This document shows, piece after piece, positions 1 through 11,823 of a DNA stretch of 64,000 nucleotides. Under the pieces are notes generated by a model that was given only the letters and a program-made list of their open reading frames with translations, was not told where the DNA came from and ran no database searches. The position numbers and the translations under genes are program-made. This DNA is from Lepidostoma basale (taxonomy: Eukaryota > Arthropoda > Insecta > Trichoptera > Lepidostomatidae), in contig JAHDVF020000883.1 in assembly GCA_022606425.2 (NCBI GenBank), positions 1,364,001-1,428,000 on the forward strand. Reading direction: 5' to 3'. The first letter of the stretch is position 1, and each line of letters opens with the position of its first letter.

Positions 1-128
1 TCCAGCCATCGCAGTCTCGGCCTACCGATTCCTTTTCGCCCTGCTGGATTGTCATACAACACACTTTTGGGGGCTCCAGATCTCTCATGCGGTGCACGTG
101 CCCTAGCCAGCGCAGTCTGTAAATCTTC
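1..128 (-). pseudogene. LINE-E-like 3' end fragment
   Basis: Reading the minus strand gives RLRWLGHVHRM and, after a frameshift, GRPRLRW. This is the basic tail found after the RT domain in many arthropod LINEs. The copy is truncated by the window edge. Confidence 0.6.
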
Positions 129-540
129 GTAAAAAAAAAAATAAAGCATTTTGTTTATAACACCCTTATTCAAGGGCAGCGTCCCTTCATATGTCCCTGT
201 AGCTTTTATATAGCCCATCTTTATCTGAGAATCGCCAGATAATCTATTCCTTATCATGGCTCGTTCCGTGTTATTAAAATAAAATATTTCAATAATAATT
301 TATACTTTTGTATACCTCATATTGTTATTATTGTGCTATATCATCATATTTTTACTAGGATAACTCCACTAAAAAAAACTGCTTTTGGCAAAAGGTCACA
401 ATGGCATTCAACCCCTATTTTATTATAAATAAGATAACATTATGCTAAGTAAATTGACAATTGAAAAAAACCCCACAAATAATCCTCTCCTGTAAAAAGC
501 ATTCGGGACCTTTTGCCAAATAAGTACCGATATATCCTTT
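129..540. other. AT-rich DNA, no gene seen
   Basis: No coding signal. A 14-bp inverted pair (384-397 and 507-520) is the only structure I notice. Confidence 0.5.
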
Positions 541-544
541 ATTA

Positions 545-1030
545 ATTTCTAAACAAAAATCTATCTAAAAAAGCTAAAATGGTAGTGCACAATGGTGTTC
601 TTGTACCAACACTTATGTATGGAAGCGAAGCAGAGAACTGGCAAAGAAGGATGAAAGTAGAATAAATACAGTAGAAATGAGATCTCTTAGACGAATGTGT
701 CGTACTCTGTGTATGATAGAGTGTCGAATGAAAATATAGAAGTGAATGCGGTGCGAATGATGGTGTTATAAACAAAATATCGAAAGAATCATTAAGATGG
801 TTTGGACACATGGAAAGAATTAATATAAAAAGAATGGTAAAAAATATATGTTAACGATGTAAATGGAACTAGAAATAGAGGAAGACCGAGGAAAACGTGG
901 CACGATCAAATTAACCAATTATTAAATGTCGGTCACGTATGTTAGAGAAGTCGACGCGCGTGTATGACACGATGTATGAATCAAAAATGAGGCAGTCCAT
1001 TCTTTTGGATGATTAGTTAGTTAGTTAGTG
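545..1030 (+). pseudogene. LINE-T 3' fragment
   Basis: Broken frames give TLMYGSEA, EMRSLRRM, WFGHMERI and GRPRKTWHDQ, the tail region of the LINE-T family. It ends in TTAGTTAGTTAG. The 3' end abuts an inverted second copy. Confidence 0.75.
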
Positions 1031-1035
1031 TACTA

Positions 1036-1478
1036 ACTAACTAACCAATTACGCGGTCTCCTCGAAGGGGTAGGCAGAAAGAATGGACTGCCACACTTTT
1101 CTTTCCTGACATATTTCTCTCACATGGCCGACATTCAATATTTGATTTATTTGATCGTGCCACTTTTTCCTCGGTCTTCCTCTATTTCTGGTTCCATTTA
1201 CATCATTAACATATAAATTTTTTTACCATTCTTTCTTCATTCGTTCTTTCCATATGTCCAAACCATCTTAATGAGCCTTTCATTATTTTGTTCATGACAC
1301 TATCATTCGCACCGCATTCACTTCTTATATTTTCATATACACTTTATCATACACAGAGTATCCACACATTCGTCTAAGAGACCTCATTTCTACTGCATTT
1401 ATTCTACTTTCATCCTTTTTTGCCGGTTCCATGCTTCGCTTCCATACATAACGGTCGGTAGAAGAACACCATAGTTAG
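1036..1478 (-). pseudogene. LINE-T 3' fragment, inverted neighbour
   Basis: It starts on the plus strand with ACTAACTAACTAACC and the complement of GGCGTGATGG (here degenerate), then the same tail region reversed. It is arranged tail to tail with the preceding copy. Confidence 0.75.
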
Positions 1479-1479
1479 T

Positions 1480-2065
1480 TAGTTTAATTTTTTAAATGTA
1501 TTTTCACTTGATTAACGATCAAGCTTTGCTATTACATTTAATTTGTTAAATTTATACCGTTTTTCCTTAAAAATAGGGTGAATTTGGGTCGATTGGTTCA
1601 CCACTGTTTTATGGGTTCAAAAACACCCGAATCTCCCCTACTTCGATGCAATAAAATTATCAAATCTGAACCAATGAACCGAAAAGATTATTTTTTATGT
1701 ATCCGCATGATAAAATATCCATATTTATTTTAGATATCACAGTTTTCGCCAGTAAAACTATGAATGATTATTTTATTTACATAATTGAAGTATTTTATGG
1801 CTTATTGGGACATTCGTATTACGTTATATAGGTCTAGAGATAATTTATTAATATTTTCGGGTGAAAGGGTAACAGATTTATGATTTTTGAATGCAGTTAT
1901 TTGTTTCATAACTATAAAAACATGTGAACAAGTTCATACTGGTTCATAAACACATGTGTATTGATGAGATGTTCAAAAACTACCTGAAAATAAAATTATA
2001 TCACAAAGAAAGATGTGCTAAATGACAGTCTATGATAAAATTCAATCCCGGTGTTCTAAAATCCA
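1480..2065. other. AT-rich anonymous DNA
   Basis: No frame of interest, RNA gene or recognised repeat. Confidence 0.5.
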
Positions 2066-2079
2066 TAATATAGACAAAT

Positions 2080-2155
2080 GGAAGTATGGAAGTGAAGCAT
2101 GGAACTGGCAAAACAAAATGAAACTAGAAGAAATGAGATCTCTCAGATTAAGCTA
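2080..2155 (+). pseudogene. Short LINE-T scrap
   Basis: GGAAGTGAAGCATGGAACTGGC and AGAAATGAGATCTCTCAG match the conserved LINE-T block; the rest is missing. Confidence 0.5.
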
Positions 2156-2289
2156 ATAAATCTGTATATTATAGAGCAGTGGTTCTTAACCTAAGGTGCC
2201 CGCACCGCTGGACGTGCTGGAAGGTATTTTAGAGTGTGCGTGAGAAACCCCTTACAATATAAATTATTTAATATCATTTATTAAATACC

Positions 2290-2480
2290 CAGGATACTCA
2301 GTTGGAGACCATGGGAAAATAGGCGAAGTGTCGGAAGGTCACCAATGAGATGGACCAATGATATTGTCAAAAGGTTTGGAAAATCTTGGATACAAAGGGG
2401 GCAGGATAGAGACGAGTGGAAGAAATTGGAAGAGGCCTATATCCAGCAGTGGAGGGAAGAAGGATAGCAAAGAAGAAGAA
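2290..2480 (+). pseudogene. LINE-G 3' fragment
   Basis: The plus strand reads RSPMRWTNDIVKRFGKSW, then QDRDEWKKLEEAYIQQW, the typical C-terminus of this LINE group, followed by a GAA-rich tail. Confidence 0.65.
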
Positions 2481-2614
2481 GATAGAAGTCCCCCTAATGA
2501 CGCGAAAGTCGGGACCGCCTTATTAGAATAGCGCGTTAATGTGGTATTGAAGCTCATACAAAAATTAGGGTTAAGGGTTATTCGCAAAAAAAAAATGTAC
2601 GGTGTGTTTTTAGA

Positions 2615-3190
2615 GGTTTTCTGTTGCTAAGAGTACCCAAAAAGGGAGACTGGAGCAATCGTAACAACTGGAGGGGAATCACTATCCTTTCCGTGGTGAC
2701 AAATATCCTTTCGAGAATCATACTGAAGAGAATGACTAGTGCACTCGAAAGGGATATGCGATTGGAAATATACCGCGGGCGTTATTGGAAAACTCCAGGT
2801 ATTTATAAATAAATGCCTTCGCTCAATATTCAAGATCTATTGGCCCCAAACAGTGTCAAATGCCGTTCTCTGGACCATGGCAGACGAAAAGCCAATTAGA
2901 GAACAAGTCGCTAGACGCAAATGGCAGTGGATCGGTCACACTCTGAGACGGAACCCAGCCTGCATCGCTCAGGGTGCACTAGACTGGTCCCCTATGGGGG
3001 GAAAGAGGAAGCGAGTTAGACCTAGAGCCACCTGGAGAAGAGCCCTGTAGGACGAGGTTAAGGCAGCAGGCCTCACTTGGGATGATGTTAGGCATCAGGC
3101 ATGCGATAGAGTCGGATGTAGAAGGTTCCTTGAGGCCCTATGCACCACGGAGGTGTGACAGGACAAAATGAAGAAGAAGAAGAAGAAGAA
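2615..3190 (+). pseudogene. LINE-B copy, internally deleted
   Basis: The first part has LPKKGDWSNRNNWRGIT-like RT motif sequence. It then jumps to VIGKLQVFINKCLRSIF, WPQTVSNAVLWTM, WQWIGHTLRRNP and DRVGCRRFLEAL. The 3' end is a GAA tract. A large part of the RT is missing between the two blocks, so the copy is dead. Confidence 0.75.
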
Positions 3191-3191
3191 T

Positions 3192-3325
3192 CAGCCTTAC
3201 GGGACTGTTCTCATGGAAATCATCCTAAAAGATGGAAGGACAGATGGAAATCCACCTCACAGGAGGAGCAACCCTCTGAAAAATAGACCACATAGGTATG
3301 TAAAAAGGAAGAAGAAGATAAATAT
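3192..3325 (+). pseudogene. LINE-H 3' fragment
   Basis: Matches the end of the LINE-H repeats at 28.9-29.8 kb (CTCCTAAAAGATGGAAGGAC, ACAGGAGGAGCAAC, ACCACATAGGT). It directly follows the LINE-B tail. Confidence 0.5.
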
Positions 3326-3329
3326 ATCA

Positions 3330-4220
3330 TACTATTACTATGTTTTAGAATTATACCTTCTTCTTTTTGGATTATGCCTTTTGGTCTACTATTCCCTGCG
3401 TTATGTTCTTTCTTGTGAAGTGCAATGCAGATATCCTAATATTTTTAGAGGTCGTTTTTGAATTAGTCATTTTCCTTGTTGTTATTTTGGCCCTCAAATC
3501 TAATAAAGCAAGAAAGAAGACGTAAAATAAGGTTATATAACCGTGTTAATTTTAAATACCCAATAATTAATGAACGAGTTATCAAATTGGGTCAAATAAC
3601 ATGATTTTGAAGAGAAAATAGCAATAAACATGTAGTGACATCTGTGTTTCACCTTAAGAAGTAGGAAAGGGGTTTAACCCCTCGAGATAATGGAATCGGC
3701 GCCAAACGGGTTATCTGAGACCACCTTTGATGGACCGTTTGCAACAAAATGGATGAAATAGGACATTTGGATTGATAAACTTCATTAACTCTCATTAAAC
3801 AAGATGTTTGTTGGTAAATACGCAAGTAAATACATTTGTTCGTGCTTATATGAATTCATATAACACTATAAGTAGGCGTTTGAAGATAGATTTCGGTTTT
3901 ATTTGATTTAATATTATTCGGTCGCGTATACTGCCATCTCTTGAATTACAATGTAAGCTCATGAATAAACTTGGCCGTCAACTGTCAGTTGTCTTCACAA
4001 ATTTATTTTATAACAGAAAGATATTTCAATATAATTCTATTTAGTTCTGATTATATATTATATATTATAAGTGAACAATTAAACCATTATACAAATAATA
4101 AAACATTTCTGGTGCTAAGGTAAAGTTCTGTTTTTAATTACTTTCGTAAAAAGTGTCTAAAAATCATGTTTTGTACGTTTAACATTGCGTAAACTGAGTT
4201 AATTTCACCATATTTAATGT
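3330..4220. other. Anonymous non-coding DNA
   Basis: No convincing exon, RNA gene or recognised repeat; AT-rich with scattered stops in all frames. Confidence 0.5.
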
Positions 4221-4224
4221 GTTT

Positions 4225-4915
4225 TTGCTTATTTATGTAACAAATAATTGGAGCAAGTTACCGAATTTACGTATCTGGGAAGCATGTTTACAAGAGACGG
4301 AAAAATGGAGAAAGACGTCGAAAGAAGGGTTGGTGCTGGGAATAAAATAAATGGCGCAATAAAAGTCATTACTGCAAATAGAAATATATCCACAGAAGCA
4401 AAGATGGCAGTACACAATGGAGTTATAGTGCCAACTCTTATGTATGAAAGTGAAGCTTGGAGCTGGCAAAAGAAGGAAGAAAGCAGGATAAACGCCATAG
4501 AAATTAGATCACTAAGAAGAATGTGGGAGGAATTGTTGTAAGATAGATTTCCGAACGATGAAAAAAGAAAGATATGTAAGGCAGATGACTGCATCATAGA
4601 TAAAATTAAAAAAGGATCCCTGAGATGGTTTGGACATATGGAAAGAATGGATGAGAGTAGAATGGTTAAAAAGTTGTACACAAGCAGTGTGAGTGGAAAA
4701 AGAAGCCGAGGACGACCGAGGAAAACATGGCATGACCACATTAATCAATTACTAAAAGGCGGCCACATTCGAAGTCGGAATAATCGACGTGCGTGCATGG
4801 TACGATGTATGAATGTAGAGGAAACCCGAGAGGTATGCCAGGACAGAGCATTGTGGCGATCCATCCTCTCTGCCTACCCCTCCGGAGAAATGGCGTAATG
4901 GTTAGTTAGTTAGTT
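4225..4915 (+). pseudogene. LINE-T 3' fragment, long copy
   Basis: It reads YLGSMFTRDGKMEKDVERRV, AVHNGVIVPTLMYESEAW, then after a stop KICKADDC, WFGHMERMDE, GRPRKTWHD, RACMVRCMN and RSILSAYPSGE. The 3' end is GTTAGTTAGTTGG. It is 5'-truncated and has stops and frameshifts. Confidence 0.8.
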
Positions 4916-5107
4916 GGTTACAAATATTTTTAAAAACATGTTATTTACTTAAACAGATATAAAAAAATGTTTCCTGTATTGATTTGTGTTATCAATATTA
5001 TTTAATTAAATCACAATCGTTGTAGGAAATATACAAAATCTTACAATAATATCAATATTATATAAATATACAGTTAAGTCAAATATTAATGAAAAAAATA
5101 TTATTTT

Positions 5108-5756
5108 TTGTGAATGTATACTTATACTTGTATACGAATCCTGGATTTTCACCCATGGTGGGTGGTTAATTCAGATTTTAATTGTATCTCAATAGAGACG
5201 AAGAAGCAAACTGGAAACTGAATATGGATGATCAAGGTGTTTACAGGACTTATGACCTGTCATTGGTTGGGTTAAGCGCACGCTTTGTGTAATTACAACA
5301 TTCCCCATTACACCATTGTTATTATGATCATGCATGATAATTTTTGGAAGTTGTATATATACTCCAAATCCATGCCTATCTTCACGTGTCAGTTTTAATT
5401 GGCCTTCGTATTGTGTTAATAAAGTAGTTTGCTAAAATGCTAAAAATCATTCTCCATAGATGGCGTTAGTGGGTGGATTATATAGGTTCATCTTAAAAGA
5501 TTGATTAGTATAATCAAATCTACATAGAGGGCCAATTAAAACTGACACGTGAAGATAGGCATGGATTTGGAGTATATATACAACTTCCAAAAATTATCAT
5601 GCATGATCATAATAACAATGGTGGAATGGGGAATGTTGTAATTACATAAAGCGTGCGCTTAACCCAACCAATGACAGGTCATAAGTCCTGTAAACACCTT
5701 GATCATCAACATTCAGTTTCCAGTTTGCTTCTTCGTCTCTATTGAGATACAATTAA
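5108..5756. repeat. FB-A foldback element with ~230-bp arms
   Basis: From 5187 and from 5756 inward the same sequence reads on opposite strands for about 230 bp (ATTGTATCTCAATAGAGACG start; CTTATGACCTGTCATTGG; CATGCATGATAATTTTTGG). The centre (5420-5525) is unique. An outer arm (5108-5165, CTTGTATACGAATCCTGG) is present on the left only. No coding capacity. Confidence 0.85.
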
Positions 5757-5774
5757 AATTTGAAAAAAATATTG

Positions 5775-6090
5775 TTTATTGGGTGGGATCAGCTTGGTGT
5801 CTTGTATTGAAAGCCCAAACCGAACGAAACCATTACTAGAGCTGTCTACCGAACACAATTGTTGATATTGAGTCAGGCACATGAAGATATACGCACCACT
5901 ACCACTCCAGACACGACAAAGTCATTCTCCTACATGATAATGCTTAAATAATAAGGTCAAAACCTATTTAAAAACACTCAATTGGGAAGTTTTACCTCAC
6001 CCACCGTATTCACTAGACATTGCTCCTTCCGATTTCCACTTATTTCAATCGATGACGCATGACCTATCTGTACATCATCATCTTCTTGTT
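5775..6090 (+). pseudogene. Mariner transposase fragment
   Basis: The plus strand shows HDKVILLHDNA (second catalytic Asp context), then after a break VKTYLKTL, and DIAPSDFHLFQSMTHDL. These are the D2-D3 part of a mariner DD34D transposase. The frame is broken. Confidence 0.65.
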
Positions 6091-6104
6091 CTTCCACCAT
6101 CTCA

Positions 6105-6460
6105 GGGATCCTTTTTAATTTTACTTATGATGCAATCATCTGCCTTACATTTCTTACATATTTCGTCGTTCGGTATTCTATCATAAATCGTTTTTCCGCA
6201 CATTCTTCTCAGTGATCTACGACATTTATCCTACATTGGCACAAGAACTCCTACTGCCGTCTTATGGATATATTTTATGTAACGAATTCTAACATTGAAA
6301 TGAAAACGACAGCTCTGAAATAATTAAATACCTAACCATCACGCCACCTCTCCAAAGAGTTATGCAGAAATAATGGACCGTCACACTATTCTTTCCTGAA
6401 ATTTCTCTCGCTTCCTCCACATTCATACACGTGAATTCTACACCAGACCAAAGACATTGC
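6105..6460 (-). repeat. Composite repeat: LINE-T pieces plus SINE scrap, unit 1
   Basis: Minus-strand LINE-T (6105-6250), a short unknown joint, a second LINE-T tail (6335-6430), and a SINE scrap. The same order recurs at 12289-12656. Confidence 0.7.
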
Positions 6461-6530
6461 TCCTTCTGATTTCCACTTGTTTCAATCGATGACGCATGAC
6501 CTATCTGTACATCATCATCTTCTTCTTCTT
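6457..6530 (+). pseudogene. Second mariner D3 scrap
   Basis: ATTGCTCCTTCTGATTTCCA (IAPSDFHLF) repeats the sequence at 6020-6090. Confidence 0.5.
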
Positions 6531-6534
6531 CTCC

Positions 6535-7505
6535 TGATTGTAGATCTTGCGATCTGTTCATGCAGAATATCAACTTTCTTCCTGTGATGAAGATGACCAG
6601 CCTTCTCTCCATCTCTTTGGTGGTCGTCCTGGGGGTCGACGGCCCTCTGGAGTCTTGTGCATCACGATATTAGGAACTCTTGCTGGATCCATTCTCTCGA
6701 TGTGGTCCCTCCAGAATCGTCTTTTCTGCCTACTCCATCTCACTATGTCTTCAATTTTGCAGGATTTGCGAATTTCTTCATTGGGTATCCTATGTCGCAA
6801 TTTTCCCATTTCTGCTACTGTTAAGAGATGTTTGGTTCTGACAGTGTCTACTCTTGCTTCGATTCCGTATGTCATTATGGGCCTGATGCATGTTTTATAA
6901 ATTCTAATTTTGCTTTCCACTAGCATATGCTTATTGTCCTAGACAGTGTCCCTTAGACATCTGGAGGTAACTGCAACTTTATACGTATGTTTTTTAACTT
7001 CATTATACAGATGGCTGCAACAAGATATCTCCACACCCAGATATCTGAACTTTGCAACCTGTTCTTTGGGTTCATCGTCTACAACCAATTTGCATTTGAG
7101 AGGCTGTCTGGATATTGTTAGACAGTTATATTATACTTCTCAGACGCAAGATGGAACCTATAAAGCATTCTTTGTAGATCGCCTTCACTTTCTGGCAGTA
7201 TTGTTGCATCGTCACCATAGCATACCACATTAATGAGTTTTTCTCCCATCCTATACCCGAGGTTAAGAGATGCGACCTCCTCTATGATCTTGTCCATGTT
7301 GAGGTAAAAATGGAAAGGACTGAGACTGTCGCCCTGTCTTATTCCTGATATAGCAGGTATCTCCCAAGAGAGCTCCCCATCTGCTTTAATGATAGTTTTG
7401 CCATTAGTGTTAAGGTCTTGTATTGTTTTCATTATAGATGATGATATACCTCTTTCTAAAAGGATATTGACAATGTTTTTTAGCAATACTCTATCAAACG
7501 CTGTA
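6535..7505 (-). pseudogene. LINE-C copy with RT motifs
   Basis: The minus strand reads GIRQGDSLSPFHFYLNMDKI, VVCYGDDATIL (YADD changed to YGDD), YLGVEIS-like, KTCIRPIMTYGIEA, RFWRDHIERMDP and GRPPKRWREG. It is 5'-truncated and frameshifted; the Y-G-D-D change is in the catalytic box. Confidence 0.75.
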
Positions 7506-7524
7506 TTCTATTGATTTCTCGTTC

Positions 7525-8020
7525 TTCTTCTCTGGTTTCAATCCTGGGATTGGTTTGCAGCAATTTCCTCCATTATTCTCTTCCATTTTTCCCTGTCTTG
7601 TGCGGCTCTTTTGAAATTTGCATATGATGAGCAGCGTACGTCCACCAACAGGTCCTCCAGGTACTCTCGGCGTGGGCGTCCCCTAGAGTTTGTCCCCTCG
7701 ATCATACCCTCCATTATGGCATGCAAGAGACCTTCTTGACGTATTGCATGGCCGATCCATCTTGCACGCCTTTCGGACAAGGTCCTGAGCAGGTGCCTTC
7801 CTCCTTCGATTCCTTGAAGAACTTCCTCATTCGTGATGTGGTCTCTCCAGGAAATTCCAAAGAGTCTTCTATAGGACCACATCTCAAAAGCCTCTAGTCT
7901 CCGCTTATCCCTTTCGGATAGGCACCATGTCTCGCAGCCGTACATCAAGACACTCCATACATAGGTCTTGATGAGGAGTATTCTCAGTTTTAGGTCTATA
8001 TTATTTGACTCTATTTCTCA
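7525..8020 (-). pseudogene. LINE-D 3' part
   Basis: A 136-codon open frame (7538-7948) reads MMYGCETWCLSERDKRRLEA, WSYRRLFGISWRDHITNEE, RARWIGHAIRQEG and GRPRREYLEDL. This is the post-RT region of a LINE. A near-identical copy lies at 50155-50880. Confidence 0.8.
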
Positions 8021-8074
8021 TTAATCTTACATTAAAGTACCAAAAATTGCGTCGATTCTAGGATAGCCTCAAAA

Positions 8075-8140
8075 GATGAAGAACTCTTCCGATAAGGTAT
8101 CCGCATACTGCCAGAAAGATGGGAAAAAATAGAAGAACAA
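8075..8140 (+). pseudogene. Mariner C-terminal scrap
   Basis: DEELFR and GIRILPERWEK resemble the mariner C-terminus. Very short. Confidence 0.35.
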
Positions 8141-8319
8141 GCGACAATACTTCGAACAGAACATAATGTTCCGTTCTTTCACAATAAATGTCAAATTAGT
8201 GTTTTTTTCTACCACTAACATGGCCGACATAAAAAATATTAGTTATTTGATCGTGCCACGTTTTTCTCGTGATTTAATGTTATATAACATTCTGATGGAC
8301 TTGGACTTGGATCTTCTGG

Positions 8320-8418
8320 CTTACAGAGGTTCAGCTCATGTGGCTATTCCTCTTACGTCTGATGGGAACATTGTTGGAAGGTGATTTGGTGGGTTGTTAG
8401 TTTATTCGGGGGCACGAT
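8320..8418 (+). repeat. Fragment of the hAT-like MITE interior
   Basis: GGCTTACAGAGGTTCAGC to GCGGGGGCACGATT-type sequence, shared with the complete element at 29426-29674 and with 52555-52712. Confidence 0.6.
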
Positions 8419-9547
8419 TTGTGTGGCCCGGAGTGTTCCTCTGAAGGAGAATCGATTTTGGGCGCTTGTGGCGGCTGGAAGTGTTTGGGTCGTAATTAGA
8501 GAGGTCTTTTATTGTGGGGTTGGGATGTGAAGGGAGTCCTTTGTAAAAACGTTCGGCAAGTTTCAGAATGAATTCATCTATCATCAGGATTCCCGATTCT
8601 AGGTGCAGTTGTGTAATCCTGGTCCATGAAGGCGCACCAAGCGATAAACGGATAGCCTTATTTTGCAGGATTTGGAGTTTTTGTTTGTGACTCGAAGCTG
8701 CATAGCCCCAGATTGGGGCTGCATAAGTGAAGATCGGCCTTATAACCGTTTTGTATATCAGGAGTTTACTGTCGATGCTTAGTTTACTGTTTCTAGCTAA
8801 CATTGGGTAGAGGGCTGAGATTGCTTTTGACGCGGCTTTGACTTTATTTGTAATGTGTGGCCTCCATGTCAGCTTAGAATCCAAGGTAACCCCAAGGTAT
8901 TTGATTGTTTTGGTCCAAGGAACGTCATGGCCGAACATTTTTATGTTGGGAATGTTTGGAGGAATGTGTCTTTTACTGAAAAGGGTCGCTGCGCTTTTAC
9001 TCGGATTGATGGTAATGCGCCAGTTTCTGCACCACACCTCTAGCACATCGTCCTGTTTTTGCACCCTGCGGGTCGCGAGAAGCGGCCTTTTAGCACTGGA
9101 GATGATGCCCGTATCGTCAGCGAATTGGGCAATGTGGGTGTTCTGATCTCGGGGAAGAGGGATATCACTGCAGTAGATGTTGAACAGAGTAGGAGCCATT
9201 ACTGAACCTTGGGGAACTCCTGCTCTGATAGGGCGTACAAGGGATTTGGCCTTGTTGATTTTGACGCTGAAAAGGCGATCGGACAGAAAGCTGGCTATGA
9301 GTTGAATCATAGGCAGTGGGATGTTTGCTTTTCCCATTTTGTATAACAGGCCGGTGTGCCAGACGCGGTCGAATGCTTTACTGACATCTAGGGAAAAGAA
9401 AGTGGTGAATTTGCGCGTGTTAAAGTTTGTGGCAATAAGTTCAACTACACGAAGTAGCTGATGTTGTGTGGAGTGTTGGGCACGGAAACCGTGTTGAAAA
9501 TAACATTCTGATCGTAAATGTATGTTTATCGATTCCTTGTTCTTCAC
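8402..9547 (-). pseudogene. Jockey-like LINE reverse transcriptase, long open frame
   Basis: A 381-codon open frame with the RT palm: HGFRAQHSTQHQLLRV, SLDVSKAFDRVWH, RAGVPQGSVMAPTLF, AQFADDTGII (catalytic FADD), YLGVTLDSKLTW and ILQNKAIRLSLGAP. It is 5'-truncated; the endonuclease and RT fingers start are absent, but no internal stop is seen. The Jockey clade is inferred from the motif style. It is a retroelement, not a host gene. Confidence 0.85.
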
Positions 9548-9578
9548 GCGTCAAAATAAAATATTATTTAATGTTTTT

Positions 9579-9745
9579 TGAACAGTGATGTAAAACTCCA
9601 TATTAAATAATGAATACGAATGAAAACGTCTGTTTTATAATAGTTTTAATAACGTTTAATAATTCCTTAGACAGGCGAAATATGTCAATCACATAAAATA
9701 TAATAAATCATATTGAAAACAGATGTTTTCATTCGTAATTAATTG
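9579..9745. repeat. Family P short inverted-repeat element
   Basis: ACGAATGAAAACGTCTG and its reverse complement CAGATGTTTTCATTCGT flank an AT-rich core with AGGCGAAATATGTC. Confidence 0.65.
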
Positions 9746-9907
9746 TTAAAATTATCATTATTTTAGTTTGGAAACATGAAATGTTGAGTAAGTTATTGGA
9801 CGGAAAATTTTACGTTCTGAGAATTCGGATGAATTCGGAAAAGTATGTAAGGATGGTAGAGTTATCTACTTCCTCTCTGCCTATCCCTACAGAAAACGAC
9901 TAAATGT

Positions 9908-10365
9908 TTTAATTGTATCTCAATAGAGACGAAGACGCAAACTGGAAACTGAATATGGTTGATCAAGGTGTTTACAGGACTTATGACCTGTCATTGGTTG
10001 GGTTAAGCGCACGCTTTATGTAATTACAACATTCCCCATTCCACATTTTTCTTTATGACCATGTAAGACAAATTTTTGGAGTTTGTATATGTATGTTACA
10101 AATCTATGCTTGACTTCACATGTCAGTTTCAATACGCCATCTATGTAGATTTGATTACATATGTTAATCTTTTTAAGATTAATCTATATAATCCGCACAC
10201 TAACGCTATCTATGGAGATAAATTTTTAGCATTTAGCAGAACTACTTTATTAACACAATGTGAAGGCTATCGCCATTAGCGCATTTCATGAATTAATTAC
10301 CCACCATGGGTGAAATCCAGTATTCGTATACAAGTATAAGTATACATTCACAAAATACTATATGT
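9908..10365. repeat. FB-A foldback, one arm plus outer terminus
   Basis: The left part repeats 5187-5460 (CTCAATAGAGACGAAGACG, GTTAAGCGCACGC). The right end is the inverted outer terminus seen at 5108 (CCATGGGTGAAATCCAG). Confidence 0.75.
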
Positions 10366-10617
10366 TTACTTTTTAATATATTTAGATAATGTTTGTTTCG
10401 ACTTCACTATTTAGTATTAGTGTTAATATTAGATATGGTTACGCGGGTTTTGAACTAAAATATCTTGCAAGATTGTCCCAATGTCAACAAGGCAAAGTCT
10501 AGACTCAGAGATTTACTCTATTTTCAGTGATTCTCAAAGTGTTTCACAAATTTAAAACTGAAAAAATAAGATAATCAAATGATTTTACTGAAATCTCTTG
10601 ATGGAAGTTCATTTTAA

Positions 10618-11339
10618 ATAATAATTAAATAAAACGATGTTTTTTAACTACTTCCACTTTTGTCTTTATTTAGACAGCGACCGGTTTCGCCAGGCTCGCT
10701 GGCATCGACAGACTGGTAACACTATTGTAAACTTAGTCCTTTATATACATACAGATCAGGGGTGGTAAACATGATTCTATACAAAAATAATCTTCAAATA
10801 TTTATGTAAAAATTTTCTGAATTTAACTATTGGTATTACAGGTGTTCTTGGAGGTTCGTGTTTAATACAATGGGTTTTAATTTTTATTATCTCTTACATT
10901 AAGGCCTTAATGGGTTTTAATTTTTATTATCTCTTACATTAAGGCTCTTACATTAAGGCGCGGCCAACCTTACGGACCAAGAACTATAACATATAATATT
11001 TAAATTCAGTAATAATTTAAACAAAATTACCATTTTTTCAAACATTATATATGAATATGTAAGAGATAATAAAAATTAAAACCCATTGTATTAAATACGA
11101 ACCTCTCAAGAATACCTGTAATACCAATAGTTAAATTCAGAAAATTTTTACATAAATATTTGAAGATTATTTTTGTATAGAATCATGTTTACCACCCCTG
11201 ATCTGTATGTATATAAAGGACCAAGTTTACAATAGTGTTACCAGTCTGTCGATGCCAGCGAGCCTGGCGAAACCGGTCGCTGTCTAAATAAAGACAAAAG
11301 TGGAAGTAGTTAAAAAACATCGTTTTATTTAATTATTAT
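10618..11339. repeat. 722-bp inverted repeat with ~280-bp arms
   Basis: Arms 10618-10897 and 11059-11339 are nearly perfect reverse complements. Each carries GCGAAACCGGTCGC next to a short stem. A single arm recurs at 35200-35366. Confidence 0.85.
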
Positions 11340-11414
11340 TTAAAAATAAGTAATATTTTTAATTGAAATTTCTTGGTAGAAGTTCATTTTAAATAATGAA
11401 AACAAAAAAAAATT

Positions 11415-11796
11415 AAGGATAAATTGTATCTCAATAGAGACGAAGATGTAAATTGTAAAACAGAATATGGTGGTCGAGGCGTTTACAGGACTTATGACCT
11501 GTCATTGGTTGGGTTAAGCGATCGCTTTATGTAATACAACATTCCCCATTCCGCCCTTCTTACGACCACCACATCTGCCAATTTTTTGAAAGATGTATAA
11601 TATATATGCTAATATGTTGAGGAACACTTCACATATGTTTGTTCAATCTACACTAGCGCCATCTATTGAGATTAATGACAGGTCATAAGTCCAATGACAG
11701 ATCAGGTCAAGTCCTGTAAACGCCTCGACCACCTTAATCTGTTTAAAAAAAAAACAATTTACATCTTCGTCTCTATTGAGATAAAATTAATCCTTA
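11415..11796. repeat. FB-B MITE with ~85-bp terminal inverted repeats
   Basis: AATTGTATCTCAATAGAG at the left and CTCTATTGAGATAAAATT at the right, with matching ACAGGACTTATGACCTG interiors. Non-coding. Confidence 0.8.
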
Positions 11797-11823
11797 AAAA
11801 TATTTTAATACAATTTTTTTATT

